Positions 1-6,148 are shown, numbered from the stretch's first letter. The stretch: DNA of 7,259 nt from Microcaldota archaeon (GCA_013330215.1 DUIS01000016.1:1-7259); one strand, 5' to 3'. The notes: generated from the sequence alone by a model not told the origin. Program-made: numbers and translations.

Positions 1-6
1 GTAATC

Positions 7-537
7 GTGGCATACGACAGCTCATACAGGAGGGAAAAGGATATTGAGATTCCCGGAAACGCAAAAAAGGGCACGGATGTCAAGGTTGGCATCTCCGGAC
101 CGCTGAGCTTCTGGGTGGGCATAATAGTCATTGCCGCGCTGATACAGCTGCTCGTGATACCCTTTACGGTGCAGTTCGGCAATCCCAGCCTCAATCCTTA
201 CCTTAACACCTTCGCAAACTATGTGCTCTACATGCCAGGGGTGATAGTGATACCGCTCATAGCCGCTGTGTGGATAGGCGACCATGTTAGCAGCAGCATA
301 GGCAACAACAAGAAATTGCTGGTATCGAAGGGCATCATGAATGCACTCTATTCGTCGCTGATCTACATAGTCGCTATATTCATAATATACCTGGTTATGC
401 AGAACATGAAGGTGGGTGCGCTTACCAGCATAGGCATCATACCCTTCCTGGAATACCTTGTGGTTGTGCCTCTTGCCATAGAGATCGTGGTAGTGCCGAT
501 TTTCGCTCTGCTTTCAGCGTCAAGGCATTACGCCTAG
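7..537 (+). CDS. Four-helix integral membrane protein of unknown function, possibly 5'-partial
   Basis: I do not recognise a family. The 176-residue reading has a charged, hydrophilic N-terminus (residues 1-30, several Lys, Arg and Asp) followed by four hydrophobic stretches at about 33-55, 70-92, 111-131 and 142-168. This predicts a polytopic membrane protein with its N-terminus probably in the cytoplasm. No catalytic or binding motif is visible. The start is GTG at position 7, but the frame is open to the left edge (two more sense codons) and only six bases of upstream sequence are present. No Shine-Dalgarno site can be judged, so the true start could lie outside the window. The stop codon TAG directly abuts the stop of the convergent ychF gene. 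The repeated hydrophobic codons and steady codon use match the neighbours, which supports a real gene. Function stays open: a small transporter-like or scaffold membrane protein are both possible. Confidence 0.75.
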   Translation: MAYDSSYRREKDIEIPGNAKKGTDVKVGISGPLSFWVGIIVIAALIQLLVIPFTVQFGNPSLNPYLNTFANYVLYMPGVIVIPLIAAVWIGDHVSSSIGNNKKLLVSKGIMNALYSSLIYIVAIFIIYLVMQNMKVGALTSIGIIPFLEYLVVVPLAIEIVVVPIFALLSASRHYA

Positions 538-1704
538 CTACTTTGCAGCGCTGACTATCCTTATCACGTCGTTCTCGTTAAGCACATAATCCTTGCCGAG
601 CCTTCTCTTTGTCCTTGCATCTACCGCATAGAGCATGTTTTTCCCTATCTCCGTGTGTATAGCATTTGCAAGGTCAAGCGCTGTAGACCCCTTCCTCATT
701 AGTATCGCGTCAGGCAGCACGTTGTTGAAATGGTCCGTGTACCTGTTCTCGTCCTCTACAGGGTATACGACTATATTGTCGAGAAGCTTGAATACCACGC
801 GGTTGAGCGCCTCCTGCACGTTTGTCCCCTTTGTCCTTGTGAAGTCGAGCATGTACTTGAGCGCGTTCAGTTGTTCCTTTGTCGCCTTTCCCTCTACGAT
901 GCCGAAGCCTTCCCCGGACCTTGCTATCACGCCCTGCCTCTCGGCCTTCCTCAACGCGAGCTCTATTACCGCAGAGCATGCGATCACGCTGCCGCTGCCG
1001 AACCTTGATGCGAGCATCGCAGTCCTCTCCCCCGATCCCTTCGCGTCTGACTTGTTCGCGATTATCAGTATCGGCTTGCTCAGCGCAAGGATCTCCTTTG
1101 CGAACCTCCTTGTATCCGCTTCCGACCAGTTTATCTTCACCTGTGAGAGCGAACATTTTGATATTGCGACCTTTATCTGCTCGGTAGTTACCTTCAATCC
1201 TGTCAGGATTCCTGCGAGCGCCTCAGCGCCATCTGCCCTCTTTGATAGGGCGCTCGCATGCTTCTGTATTATTGATGCTACCCATTCCACGAGTTCGGTG
1301 TTGACGATCTCAACATCGTTGCACGGATCGCAGGAATCGCAGCTATTGCCGTTCGGGTCTGTCTTTCCGCTTGCATCCGCAACGAGTATCAGTGCATCTG
1401 CTGCCGCGAGGTCGCTCAGGAACTGGTTGCCCATTCCCTTGCCCTCGTGCGCGCCCTCAACCAGTCCGGCAACATCCACTACGTTTACAGGAATCTTCCT
1501 TGTGCCATCGGTGCAGAGCGAGTTGCGCGGATTGCACTTCACGCCGAGCTCTTTCTCAGCGCATCTGCATGTCGCATAGGCTATACCGAAGTTGGGGTTT
1601 ATTGTAGTGAACGGATAATCGGCGATCTCAGCCTCCTTCAGCGTCAGCGCCGAGAAGAGCGTGCTCTTCCCCTTGTTTGGCGCGCCTATTATCCCTATGA
1701 GCAT
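538..1704 (-). CDS. ychF: Archaeal YchF/OLA1-family translation-associated GTPase
   Basis: This is a 388-residue, full-length member of the Obg-related YchF family, cytoplasmic P-loop NTPases that associate with ribosomes. The G1 loop GAPNKGKST is at residues 7-15, the switch-I region around DYPFTTINPN at 29-38, G3 DVAG at 77-80 and G4 NKSD at 217-220. The C-terminal part (about 310-387) fits the TGS domain. NKSD is the canonical guanine-specifying form, unlike the altered motif in bacterial YchF and human OLA1 that favours ATP, so GTP is the likely substrate. The insert with ELGVKCNPRN before G3 is typical of archaeal members. An odd point is a C-x2-C-x2-C cluster at 122-128. The ATG lies four bases after the permease stop and has the site AAGTGAT just upstream, so it is expressed in an operon with the permease. 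Family assignment is firm; nucleotide preference is inferred. Confidence 0.95.
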   Translation of the reverse strand: MLIGIIGAPNKGKSTLFSALTLKEAEIADYPFTTINPNFGIAYATCRCAEKELGVKCNPRNSLCTDGTRKIPVNVVDVAGLVEGAHEGKGMGNQFLSDLAAADALILVADASGKTDPNGNSCDSCDPCNDVEIVNTELVEWVASIIQKHASALSKRADGAEALAGILTGLKVTTEQIKVAISKCSLSQVKINWSEADTRRFAKEILALSKPILIIANKSDAKGSGERTAMLASRFGSGSVIACSAVIELALRKAERQGVIARSGEGFGIVEGKATKEQLNALKYMLDFTRTKGTNVQEALNRVVFKLLDNIVVYPVEDENRYTDHFNNVLPDAILMRKGSTALDLANAIHTEIGKNMLYAVDARTKRRLGKDYVLNENDVIRIVSAAK

Positions 1705-1714
1705 GCAATCACTT
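1705..1714 (-). promoter_or_regulatory. Ribosome binding site of ychF overlapping the permease stop
   Basis: Read on the minus strand, AAGTGAT (1714-1708) precedes the ychF ATG by three bases and matches the GTGAT part of the archaeal SD consensus GGAGGTGAT. It includes the TGA stop of the upstream permease gene, which suggests translational coupling of the two genes. Confidence 0.55.
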
Positions 1715-3025
1715 GAATAATCTTATAGTCACTACCTTCTTGTTCTCGTATTCACGCAGCGTGTAGTATACCATTATCAGCGTTATTATAAGCCCCATGC
1801 CTATCAGGAGCGCCTCCTTTGGCAGCCCTATCAGGAATGCCATGAGCGCCACTATGGCTATTATGGGCAGATAGGGGTAGAATGGTGTCTTGAAGCTTGG
1901 CGCTGCGTTCTTCCTCCTGAAGTGCAGGACGGAAAAACTCGCCATGAGGTAGGAGAAGAGCAGTCCGAAATTGCTTATCGCCGCGATGACGTATATGTTG
2001 CCCGAGAAGAGCATGATCACGCCTATCACTGCGGATATTATCACGCCGTTTGTGGCGACGTCCCTTTTCCTGTCATAGGCCCTTGTGAACTTTGGGAGCA
2101 GCTTGTCCGTGCCCATCTGGTGTAGCGTCCTTGACGAGCTCAGAAGGTAGGCCAGGGTTGCGGATGCGGTGGCTATGAGTGCGCCTATGCCCACAAGTAT
2201 GAAGAGCCAGTATGGCGCGTTGCTCGCCTGCAGGGCTGAGGATAGCGGATCCGCGGATATGGTGTAATGGCTTGCGGGAAGGAGGAGCATGAGCCCGAAG
2301 ACCACAAGGACGTAAAGCACTATGCTTATGAGCACCGCTGCGATTATCGCCCTTGCCGCGCCCCTGCTTCCGCCCTCTATGTTCTTTGTCAGCGTGGATA
2401 TGGTCTGGAAGCCCGAATAGGCGAAGAATATCACAACGCTTGCCTCGAAGATGGCAGCAAGTCCGGAACTTGCTGGCGCTATGGTCTCGAGGTTGATTAA
2501 TGGCGCCTTCATGGAAAAGGCGACGATGAACGCAAACGCTATGAATATCGCGAGTATCGCTATCTTCACCACAACGAGCGCGAAATCCGCCTTTGCCGCC
2601 TTCTTTATGCCCAGTATGTTGACCAGCGAGAGCACGAATATGAGGAGCATCGCGAAGGCGATGGGAAATGCTGCGCTGCCGAACCCTAGAAGGCTCGATA
2701 GGTAGGAGCCGAAGCCTAGTGCGACAACGGATATGCCGGTCGCGTAGCTGAAGTAGAACAGTATCCCTGTGATGAAGCCGAGCTCGCTCCCGAATGCCTT
2801 GTATGCGTAGGAGTAGGATGCGCCGCTCAGCCTTGGCATGATGGAACCCAGCTCGGAGAGCTCGAGCCCCACTATGAGCGCGACGATCCCAACAAGCAGG
2901 AATGCGATGAGGGCGTTCCTGCCCGCAAGCGCTATCGCAGTGCCGCTGAGGACAAAGATGCCTGCGCCTATTATCGCGCCTAGCCCTATGGCAGTTGCAA
3001 GCACTACGCTTATCTTGTTCGGCAT
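1709..3025 (-). CDS. APC-superfamily amino acid permease
   Basis: The 438-residue product is a polytopic inner-membrane secondary transporter of the amino acid-polyamine-organocation superfamily, expected to carry an amino acid with H+ or another ion. The TM1 signature GAIIGAGIFV is at residues 16-25, where the unwound helix binds the substrate backbone. The TM6 region FAYSGFQTIS is at 201-210, followed by NIEGG at 215-219. About 12 hydrophobic segments run through to residue 420, and a short basic tail ends the protein. The length is normal for the family. I start at MPNKIS (3025) rather than at the longer reading from 3067. The extra 14 residues would be polar, the APC N-terminus aligns from here, and a TATA-like box about 34 bases upstream would give a leaderless or near-leaderless mRNA. 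The substrate cannot be named. It is the first gene of a unit with ychF, divergent from the tRNA-Leu gene. Confidence 0.9.
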   Translation of the reverse strand: MPNKISVVLATAIGLGAIIGAGIFVLSGTAIALAGRNALIAFLLVGIVALIVGLELSELGSIMPRLSGASYSYAYKAFGSELGFITGILFYFSYATGISVVALGFGSYLSSLLGFGSAAFPIAFAMLLIFVLSLVNILGIKKAAKADFALVVVKIAILAIFIAFAFIVAFSMKAPLINLETIAPASSGLAAIFEASVVIFFAYSGFQTISTLTKNIEGGSRGAARAIIAAVLISIVLYVLVVFGLMLLLPASHYTISADPLSSALQASNAPYWLFILVGIGALIATASATLAYLLSSSRTLHQMGTDKLLPKFTRAYDRKRDVATNGVIISAVIGVIMLFSGNIYVIAAISNFGLLFSYLMASFSVLHFRRKNAAPSFKTPFYPYLPIIAIVALMAFLIGLPKEALLIGMGLIITLIMVYYTLREYENKKVVTIRLFK

Positions 3026-3050
3026 GATGACACAATTAGTTGTGGAACGT

Positions 3051-3064
3051 ATCATTATTAAAAG
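3051..3064. promoter_or_regulatory. Shared TATA-like element of a divergent promoter
   Basis: The AT stretch ATTATTAAAAG lies in the 64-base gap between the permease ATG (3025) and the first base of the tRNA (3090). On the plus strand TTATTAAAAG is about 26-35 bases before the tRNA 5' end. On the minus strand the same bases read CTTTTAATAA, about 30-39 bases before the permease ATG. Both distances suit an archaeal TATA box bound by TBP and TFB. A second AT-rich site, TATTATAA at 3075-3082, is too near the tRNA to serve it. That the one element drives both directions is inference from position only. Confidence 0.5.
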
Positions 3065-3089
3065 CACAAATGAGTATTATAAGCTTATT

Positions 3090-3174
3090 GCAGGGATAGC
3101 AAAGCTTGGCCAAATGCGCTGGGTTCAGGGCTCAGTCCCGTAGGGGTTCGGGAGTTCAAATCTCCCTCCCTGCA
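3090..3174 (+). tRNA. tRNA-Leu (anticodon CAG)
   Basis: The sequence folds into a complete class II cloverleaf. The acceptor stem GCAGGGA pairs fully with TCCCTGC (3167-3173). U8 and A9 are at 3097-3098. The D arm has a three-pair stem, GCA with TGC, and the invariant GG at 3108-3109. The anticodon stem CTGGG/CTCAG (3119-3123 and 3131-3135, one G-U pair) holds the loop TTCAGGG, with the anticodon CAG at 3126-3128. A long variable arm follows, with stem TCCC/GGGG around GTA. The T arm is GGGAG-TTCAAAT-CTCCC. The discriminator is A, as leucine tRNAs require. CCA is not encoded, so a CCA-adding enzyme is needed. No intron is present. It reads CUG leucine codons. U8 is the site thiolated by ThiI, encoded at the right end of the window. 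No T-run follows the gene, and an ABC ATPase starts 15 bases later. Confidence 0.97.
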
Positions 3175-3177
3175 AAA

Positions 3178-3184
3178 GAGATGA
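3178..3184 (+). promoter_or_regulatory. Ribosome binding site of the ABC ATPase gene
   Basis: GAGATGA differs by one base from the archaeal SD core GAGGTGA and sits four bases before the ATG at 3189. It lies in the 14-base spacer left after tRNA 3'-end processing. It also settles the start: the ATG at 3181 within it runs into a stop after six codons. Confidence 0.5.
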
Positions 3185-3188
3185 AAGC

Positions 3189-4043
3189 ATGCATACTTTA
3201 GAACTAAAAGGGGTTGATTCCGGCTATAACGGAAAATCGGTGCTTCATGGGATCAGTTTTACAGCTAAGGAATCATCGGTATACGTTGTTCTGGGGCCTA
3301 ACGGTGCAGGCAAGACAACGTTATTTAGAACAATTGCGGGAATATTGGAGCCCCTCTCGGGAAAAATCATGCTGGACGGCAAGGAGATAGACTCCTCAAG
3401 GAAGATGAGGAGCAGCATAAACTACCTATCGCACTATAATGCGCTGCCGGAAGAGATGACAGTATACAATGCGCTCAGGTTCTACTCAGACATGGAGGGC
3501 GGCGATCCCGAGAGGGTGATAGAGCTGCTGGACCTCAAGGAGCTCAGGAACAAGAGGATCTCTGACCTTTCGCAGGGGCAGAAGAAGCGGGTATCTATTG
3601 CAAAGGTGTTCCTGGTGGAGCGAGACCTGTATTTGTTGGACGAGCCTACCGCAAACCTCGATCCCGCGCTCTCGAAGGAGATAAGGGACCTCATACTGAG
3701 GCTGAGCAAGAACAAGCTCGTCCTCTATTCCTCGCACAACCTATACGAGGCAAGCGACATAGGCACTAACCTCATACTCATTAAGGAGGGCAAACTGGCG
3801 ATGTTCGACAAGATTGCGAACGTCAGGTCAAAGAGCTACAGGGTCGGCATACGGGCATCGGGAGACATTTCTAAGATTGTCGATGCAAAGAAAGGGGAAG
3901 GCGGGTACTACGTACTCACGGTATCGACTCCAAAAGAGGCTGGACTGGCGCTAGAGAAGATAGTGAAGAGCAGAATACTGGTAACTGAGATGAGAGAATT
4001 GGACAATCCGCTGCAGGAATTGTTTGGGAAGGATGGGAAGTGA
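3189..4043 (+). CDS. ABC-2 type transporter ATP-binding protein
   Basis: The 284-residue product is the cytoplasmic ATPase of an ABC transporter, most like the NatA/CcmA-type exporter ATPases. Walker A GPNGAGKTT is at residues 36-44 (Lys42), the signature LSQGQKKR at 127-134, Walker B LYLLDEP at 147-153 (Asp151 and Glu152), the D-loop NLD at 156-158 and the H-loop His183 in SSHNLYEA. The Q-loop region reads YLSHYNAL (79-86), with His and Tyr where a Gln is expected. After residue 215 there is an 70-residue C-terminal extension, common in ABC-2 exporter ATPases. The gene begins 15 bases after the tRNA with no clear promoter of its own and is followed after six bases by its membrane partner. 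Early codons are somewhat more AT-rich than those of the neighbours. The substrate is unknown. Confidence 0.93.
   Translation: MHTLELKGVDSGYNGKSVLHGISFTAKESSVYVVLGPNGAGKTTLFRTIAGILEPLSGKIMLDGKEIDSSRKMRSSINYLSHYNALPEEMTVYNALRFYSDMEGGDPERVIELLDLKELRNKRISDLSQGQKKRVSIAKVFLVERDLYLLDEPTANLDPALSKEIRDLILRLSKNKLVLYSSHNLYEASDIGTNLILIKEGKLAMFDKIANVRSKSYRVGIRASGDISKIVDAKKGEGGYYVLTVSTPKEAGLALEKIVKSRILVTEMRELDNPLQELFGKDGK
4035..4043 (+). promoter_or_regulatory. Ribosome binding site of the ABC permease
   Basis: GGGAAGTGA, overlapping the ATPase stop codon, is one base off GGGAGGTGA and six bases before the ATG at 4050. The overlap suggests coupled translation of ATPase and permease. Confidence 0.5.
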
Positions 4044-4049
4044 ATTGGC

Positions 4050-4859
4050 ATGCCAACAAAAGAAAACAGGAAGGAGGGAATCGGGGCCGCACCGGCGATC
4101 GTCACGGCGAGAAGGGCGCTTGGCATCACAAAAACCTACGTTGCCTTGGCAGTTCTCATGTCGGTGTTTGCGGTTGCATTATGGGGCAATGTCATGTACG
4201 TAAATATCGGGACGAATTCCGCATCCAACAGTACGGTGTCAAACAGTTTGGTAGGCAACGCCTTATCCCACAATGCCGCGCTTGCCGGCAAGAGTTCGAA
4301 GGCCGGCTCAGGAACGCCACTGCTGGCCGTGCCGCTTGATGTGATCCCGGTGTTTATGCTTATCACTCCAGTGGTGCTGCTCTTTGTTTATGATAAGAAT
4401 AATGGCGTGCTGGAATACCTGCTTTCGCTGGGTATGACGCAGCGGGACATATACATGCGATATCTCAAAGCGGCGCTCCTGCTTGTATCCATATTCTCCA
4501 TATTATTCGTTCCGGCGGTTCTGGCGTACACTTATGCAGTGTATGGTGCAAGCACGGTCGCAACGATTCTTCCGATCCCGTTGCTCGCAATTCCGCTTTC
4601 GTTTGCAGTAGCTGCATTCATGGTCATGGCCATGATGGCATTCAGCTCATTGCAGAAAACCAGGGCGGGAAGCAACCAACCACTTGGGCTGCTCATAGGA
4701 TGGCTCGGCACAGCCTCGGCGTATCTGGTGCCTTTCATATTACCATTCAAAGCCGCAATATATGCAGACCTCGGGATTGCAGCAATAATAGCCATCATTG
4801 TATTAGTTTTCCTCATGTCGTCTGAAAAATTGATAAGGAGGGAGAAGTTCCTCCCATAA
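4050..4859 (+). CDS. ABC-2 type transporter membrane permease
   Basis: The 269-residue product has six predicted helices at about 30-51, 96-114, 141-161, 170-198, 211-231 and 241-257, the standard ABC-2 exporter permease layout. The segment KNNGVLEYLLSLGMTQRDIYMRYLKA region (116-141) matches the cytoplasmic coupling region between TM2 and TM3 in this family, where a gate-like E-x2-L-L motif contacts the ATPase. The loop after TM1 (about 52-95) is long, rich in Ser, Asn, Gly and Ala, and probably outside the cell. It contains one Asn-Ser-Thr sequon that could be N-glycosylated. The last residues are basic (RREK), consistent with a cytoplasmic C-terminus. With the ATPase it would form a 2+2 exporter; no binding protein or second permease gene is here. 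The substrate is unknown: lipid-linked compound, peptide, drug or Na+ are all possible. Confidence 0.85.
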   Translation: MPTKENRKEGIGAAPAIVTARRALGITKTYVALAVLMSVFAVALWGNVMYVNIGTNSASNSTVSNSLVGNALSHNAALAGKSSKAGSGTPLLAVPLDVIPVFMLITPVVLLFVYDKNNGVLEYLLSLGMTQRDIYMRYLKAALLLVSIFSILFVPAVLAYTYAVYGASTVATILPIPLLAIPLSFAVAAFMVMAMMAFSSLQKTRAGSNQPLGLLIGWLGTASAYLVPFILPFKAAIYADLGIAAIIAIIVLVFLMSSEKLIRREKFLP

Positions 4860-4911
4860 GATGAGCGCCTGCCTTTAGGCTGGGAAGTGAATGCCGTACG
4901 CTCTTCGTCGC

Positions 4912-5112
4912 TCAGGGTTTTACCGTTTTCTTTATGTAGTAGGCTATTGCACTCGTCACCCAAGCAATTATCAATCCAACCCCGACTCCCCTAAAGTATA
5001 TGTTTCCTGTAAGATACGCCACTAAAAGGAATATCGCGCTCAGAACTAACTCGAATAATATGAGCGTCGTACCCAAATGATGTTCCAAAATGTTTTTTCT
5101 CCATCTCTCCAT
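4912..5112 (-). CDS. Small two-helix membrane protein, unknown
   Basis: I do not recognise this 66-residue protein. It has a basic N-terminus (MERWRKN), two hydrophobic helices at about 15-36 and 39-59, and a basic C-terminus (KKTVKP). By the positive-inside rule, both ends should be cytoplasmic. A strong SD-like AGGTGGGG lies just before the ATG, and a TATA-like TATTTAAG lies about 35-42 bases upstream, so the gene appears to be transcribed by itself. It is convergent with the ABC permease, separated by 52 bases. The region has lower GC than the genes around it. Such small two-helix proteins are common in archaea and can be subunits or regulators of membrane complexes. A partnership with the ABC transporter is not supported by strand or operon. 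Confidence 0.65.
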   Translation of the reverse strand: MERWRKNILEHHLGTTLILFELVLSAIFLLVAYLTGNIYFRGVGVGLIIAWVTSAIAYYIKKTVKP

Positions 5113-5114
5113 TT

Positions 5115-5122
5115 CCCCACCT
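5115..5122 (-). promoter_or_regulatory. Ribosome binding site of the small membrane protein gene
   Basis: Read on the minus strand, AGGTGGGG ends two bases before the ATG at 5112. It is a good match to the AGGAGGTG consensus family and is the main support for this start. Confidence 0.55.
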
Positions 5123-5145
5123 TTTTATCATAATGTTCTGCCACT

Positions 5146-5154
5146 GCTTAAATA
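5146..5154 (-). promoter_or_regulatory. TATA-like box of the small membrane protein gene
   Basis: TATTTAAGC on the minus strand centres about 38 bases before the ATG at 5112, which would place transcription start near 5125 with a short leader carrying the SD site. It also marks the end of the preceding rqcH-half gene (stop at 5175). Confidence 0.4.
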
Positions 5155-5174
5155 CCCCATCATTTAGGGAGTCT

Positions 5175-5954
5175 TTATTCGATTCTGAAACTCCCTGCTG
5201 GAAGTTGCCTTATTATCGTGTCTATGTCCTTGTAACCTAGCTTTGCCGCGATCTTCTTCGCAGCGTCGGACTTCTTGAAGTTGCCCTGGGTTACCTTGAC
5301 GTGCTTAAACTCCTCTCCAAGCTTGTCGAATGTAATTAATGGCACGGTGTGAAGCTTATCGTCCTTTACGAACATGACGAGCACAAGCTGCACGCTCCTG
5401 TACCAGTCCCTCTCCCCGCTGAGCAGGAAGCTGCCTGTCCCGAGCGAGCCCTTGCTGCTAGACTTGCTCACCTGGCTCCTCTTCATCGCATAGACATCGA
5501 TGTTGTGGAGGCCCTCCTTCCAGGCGCTCGAGTACGAGCCGGCGAACTGTGCAACCTCCTCCCTTGTCTCCCTGGGCGCGGATGCGCCGTTCTTCAGTAT
5601 CACCACTGGCGCGCCGAATATGTCAGCATGGAAGAAGAGGTCGTTATCCTCAAAATGCTTTGAGTTCAGCATCTCGTTCTGGTGCGCGTCCCCGCCACCT
5701 ATCGCCAGCATGTTGCTGCTTGTGAAGAACCAGTGGAATTTCTCGTACCATTCCTTCTTCTCCGCCTTTAGGATCCTGGGCTGCGCCTCCTTCTCCTTTG
5801 CCGAGACCTCGGAAAGCCTTTCCTCAAGCTCCTTTATCGCCTTCTTCGCGCCCTCCTTCTTGAGGGCGAGCTTCTTCGATTTCGTGTAGTAGTCGTTTGC
5901 GTTTTCCTGCGCGGACTTTGTGAAATCTATTTCTATTTCCATCGCAAAGGTCAT
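5175..5954 (-). CDS. RqcH/NEMF-type protein, C-terminal half only (coiled coil plus NFACT-R)
   Basis: The 259-residue product matches the second half of archaeal RqcH (Rqc2/NEMF family, usually about 650 residues), the factor that binds large subunits with stalled peptidyl-tRNA and drives C-terminal tailing. EIDFTKSAQENANDYYTKSK at 8-26 is the usual opening of the middle region. A Lys/Glu-rich coiled coil runs to about 66. The NFACT-R domain follows, with KEWYEKFHWFFTSS (67-80), IGGGDAHQNE (85-94), DLFFHADIFGAP (105-116) and FAGSYSSAWKEG (137-148). The C-terminus LPAGSFRIE keeps the archaeal LPxGxFRI-type end. The catalytic-like NFACT-N and HhH parts are absent, and the upstream sequence is secE, so this is not a truncation by the window edge. 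ATG at 5954 overlaps secE; Met5 at 5942 is an alternative. It is likely the partner of a separately encoded N-terminal half; a free-standing NFACT-R protein is the alternative. Confidence 0.88.
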   Translation of the reverse strand: MTFAMEIEIDFTKSAQENANDYYTKSKKLALKKEGAKKAIKELEERLSEVSAKEKEAQPRILKAEKKEWYEKFHWFFTSSNMLAIGGGDAHQNEMLNSKHFEDNDLFFHADIFGAPVVILKNGASAPRETREEVAQFAGSYSSAWKEGLHNIDVYAMKRSQVSKSSSKGSLGTGSFLLSGERDWYRSVQLVLVMFVKDDKLHTVPLITFDKLGEEFKHVKVTQGNFKKSDAAKKIAAKLGYKDIDTIIRQLPAGSFRIE

Positions 5955-6148
5955 ATCAGTGACAAGGAGCCGGTAATTATGAGGGATACTATTATTGCCA
6001 TCACGAAGCCAACTGCGCCTATCAGGAGGATGCCGAAGATTATCAGCCTTGCAGCCTTGTTGAACTCCCCTTTCGTGGGCTTGTAGCTTATGCTGAGCAC
6101 GTGTTTTGAGTTCGCCATGAACTTCCTTATTTTGCCGAGTACATCCAT
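5951..6148 (-). CDS. secE: Preprotein translocase subunit SecE (Sec61 gamma)
   Basis: The 65-residue product is the small clamp subunit of the SecYEG/Sec61 channel in the cytoplasmic membrane. The amphipathic N-terminal part ends in the conserved pattern SYKPTKGEFNKAAR at 21-34, in which KP and EF are typical of archaeal and eukaryotic Sec61 gamma. It is followed by a single transmembrane helix at about 35-59 containing LLIGAVGF. The size is normal for archaea, which have one helix rather than the three of E. coli. ATG at 6148 is chosen because an AGGATG site lies five bases upstream. The stop TGA overlaps the start of the RqcH-half gene as ATGA, so the two are co-translated. In many archaea secE is followed by spt5 and L11 genes; that arrangement is not seen here. 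Confidence 0.9.
   Translation of the reverse strand: MDVLGKIRKFMANSKHVLSISYKPTKGEFNKAARLIIFGILLIGAVGFVMAIIVSLIITGSLSLI

Noticed and set aside
635..1579. Long plus-strand open frame of 314 codons opposite ychF.
   Set aside because: It is antisense to a conserved GTPase, rich in Ser and Ala without family motifs, and is explained by codon bias of the true gene.
2073..3035. Minus-strand open frame of 320 codons overlapping the permease in another frame.
   Set aside because: The product is Arg/His-rich with no domain sense, while the overlapping frame encodes a clear APC permease.
3026..3067. Longer N-terminus of the amino acid permease starting at 3067.
   Set aside because: It would add a polar stretch not seen in the family and would put the likely TATA element inside the coding sequence.
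3075..3082. TATTATAA as a TATA box for the tRNA or for the ABC operon.
   Set aside because: It is only about 8-15 bases before the tRNA 5' end, so transcription would begin inside the tRNA; the box at 3051-3064 fits better.
4860..4911. Hairpin signals between the convergent ABC permease and small membrane gene (GCCT-TT-AGGC, and GAGCG with CGCTC).
   Set aside because: The inner stem has only a two-base loop, the outer one is five pairs over a long span, and neither is followed by a T-run, so a terminator call is not supported.
5191..5198. CTCCCTGC matching the 3' end of tRNA-Leu, as if an attachment-site repeat of an integrated element.
   Set aside because: Only eight bases match, it lies in the conserved C-terminal coding part of the RqcH half, and no integrase gene is present between the two copies.
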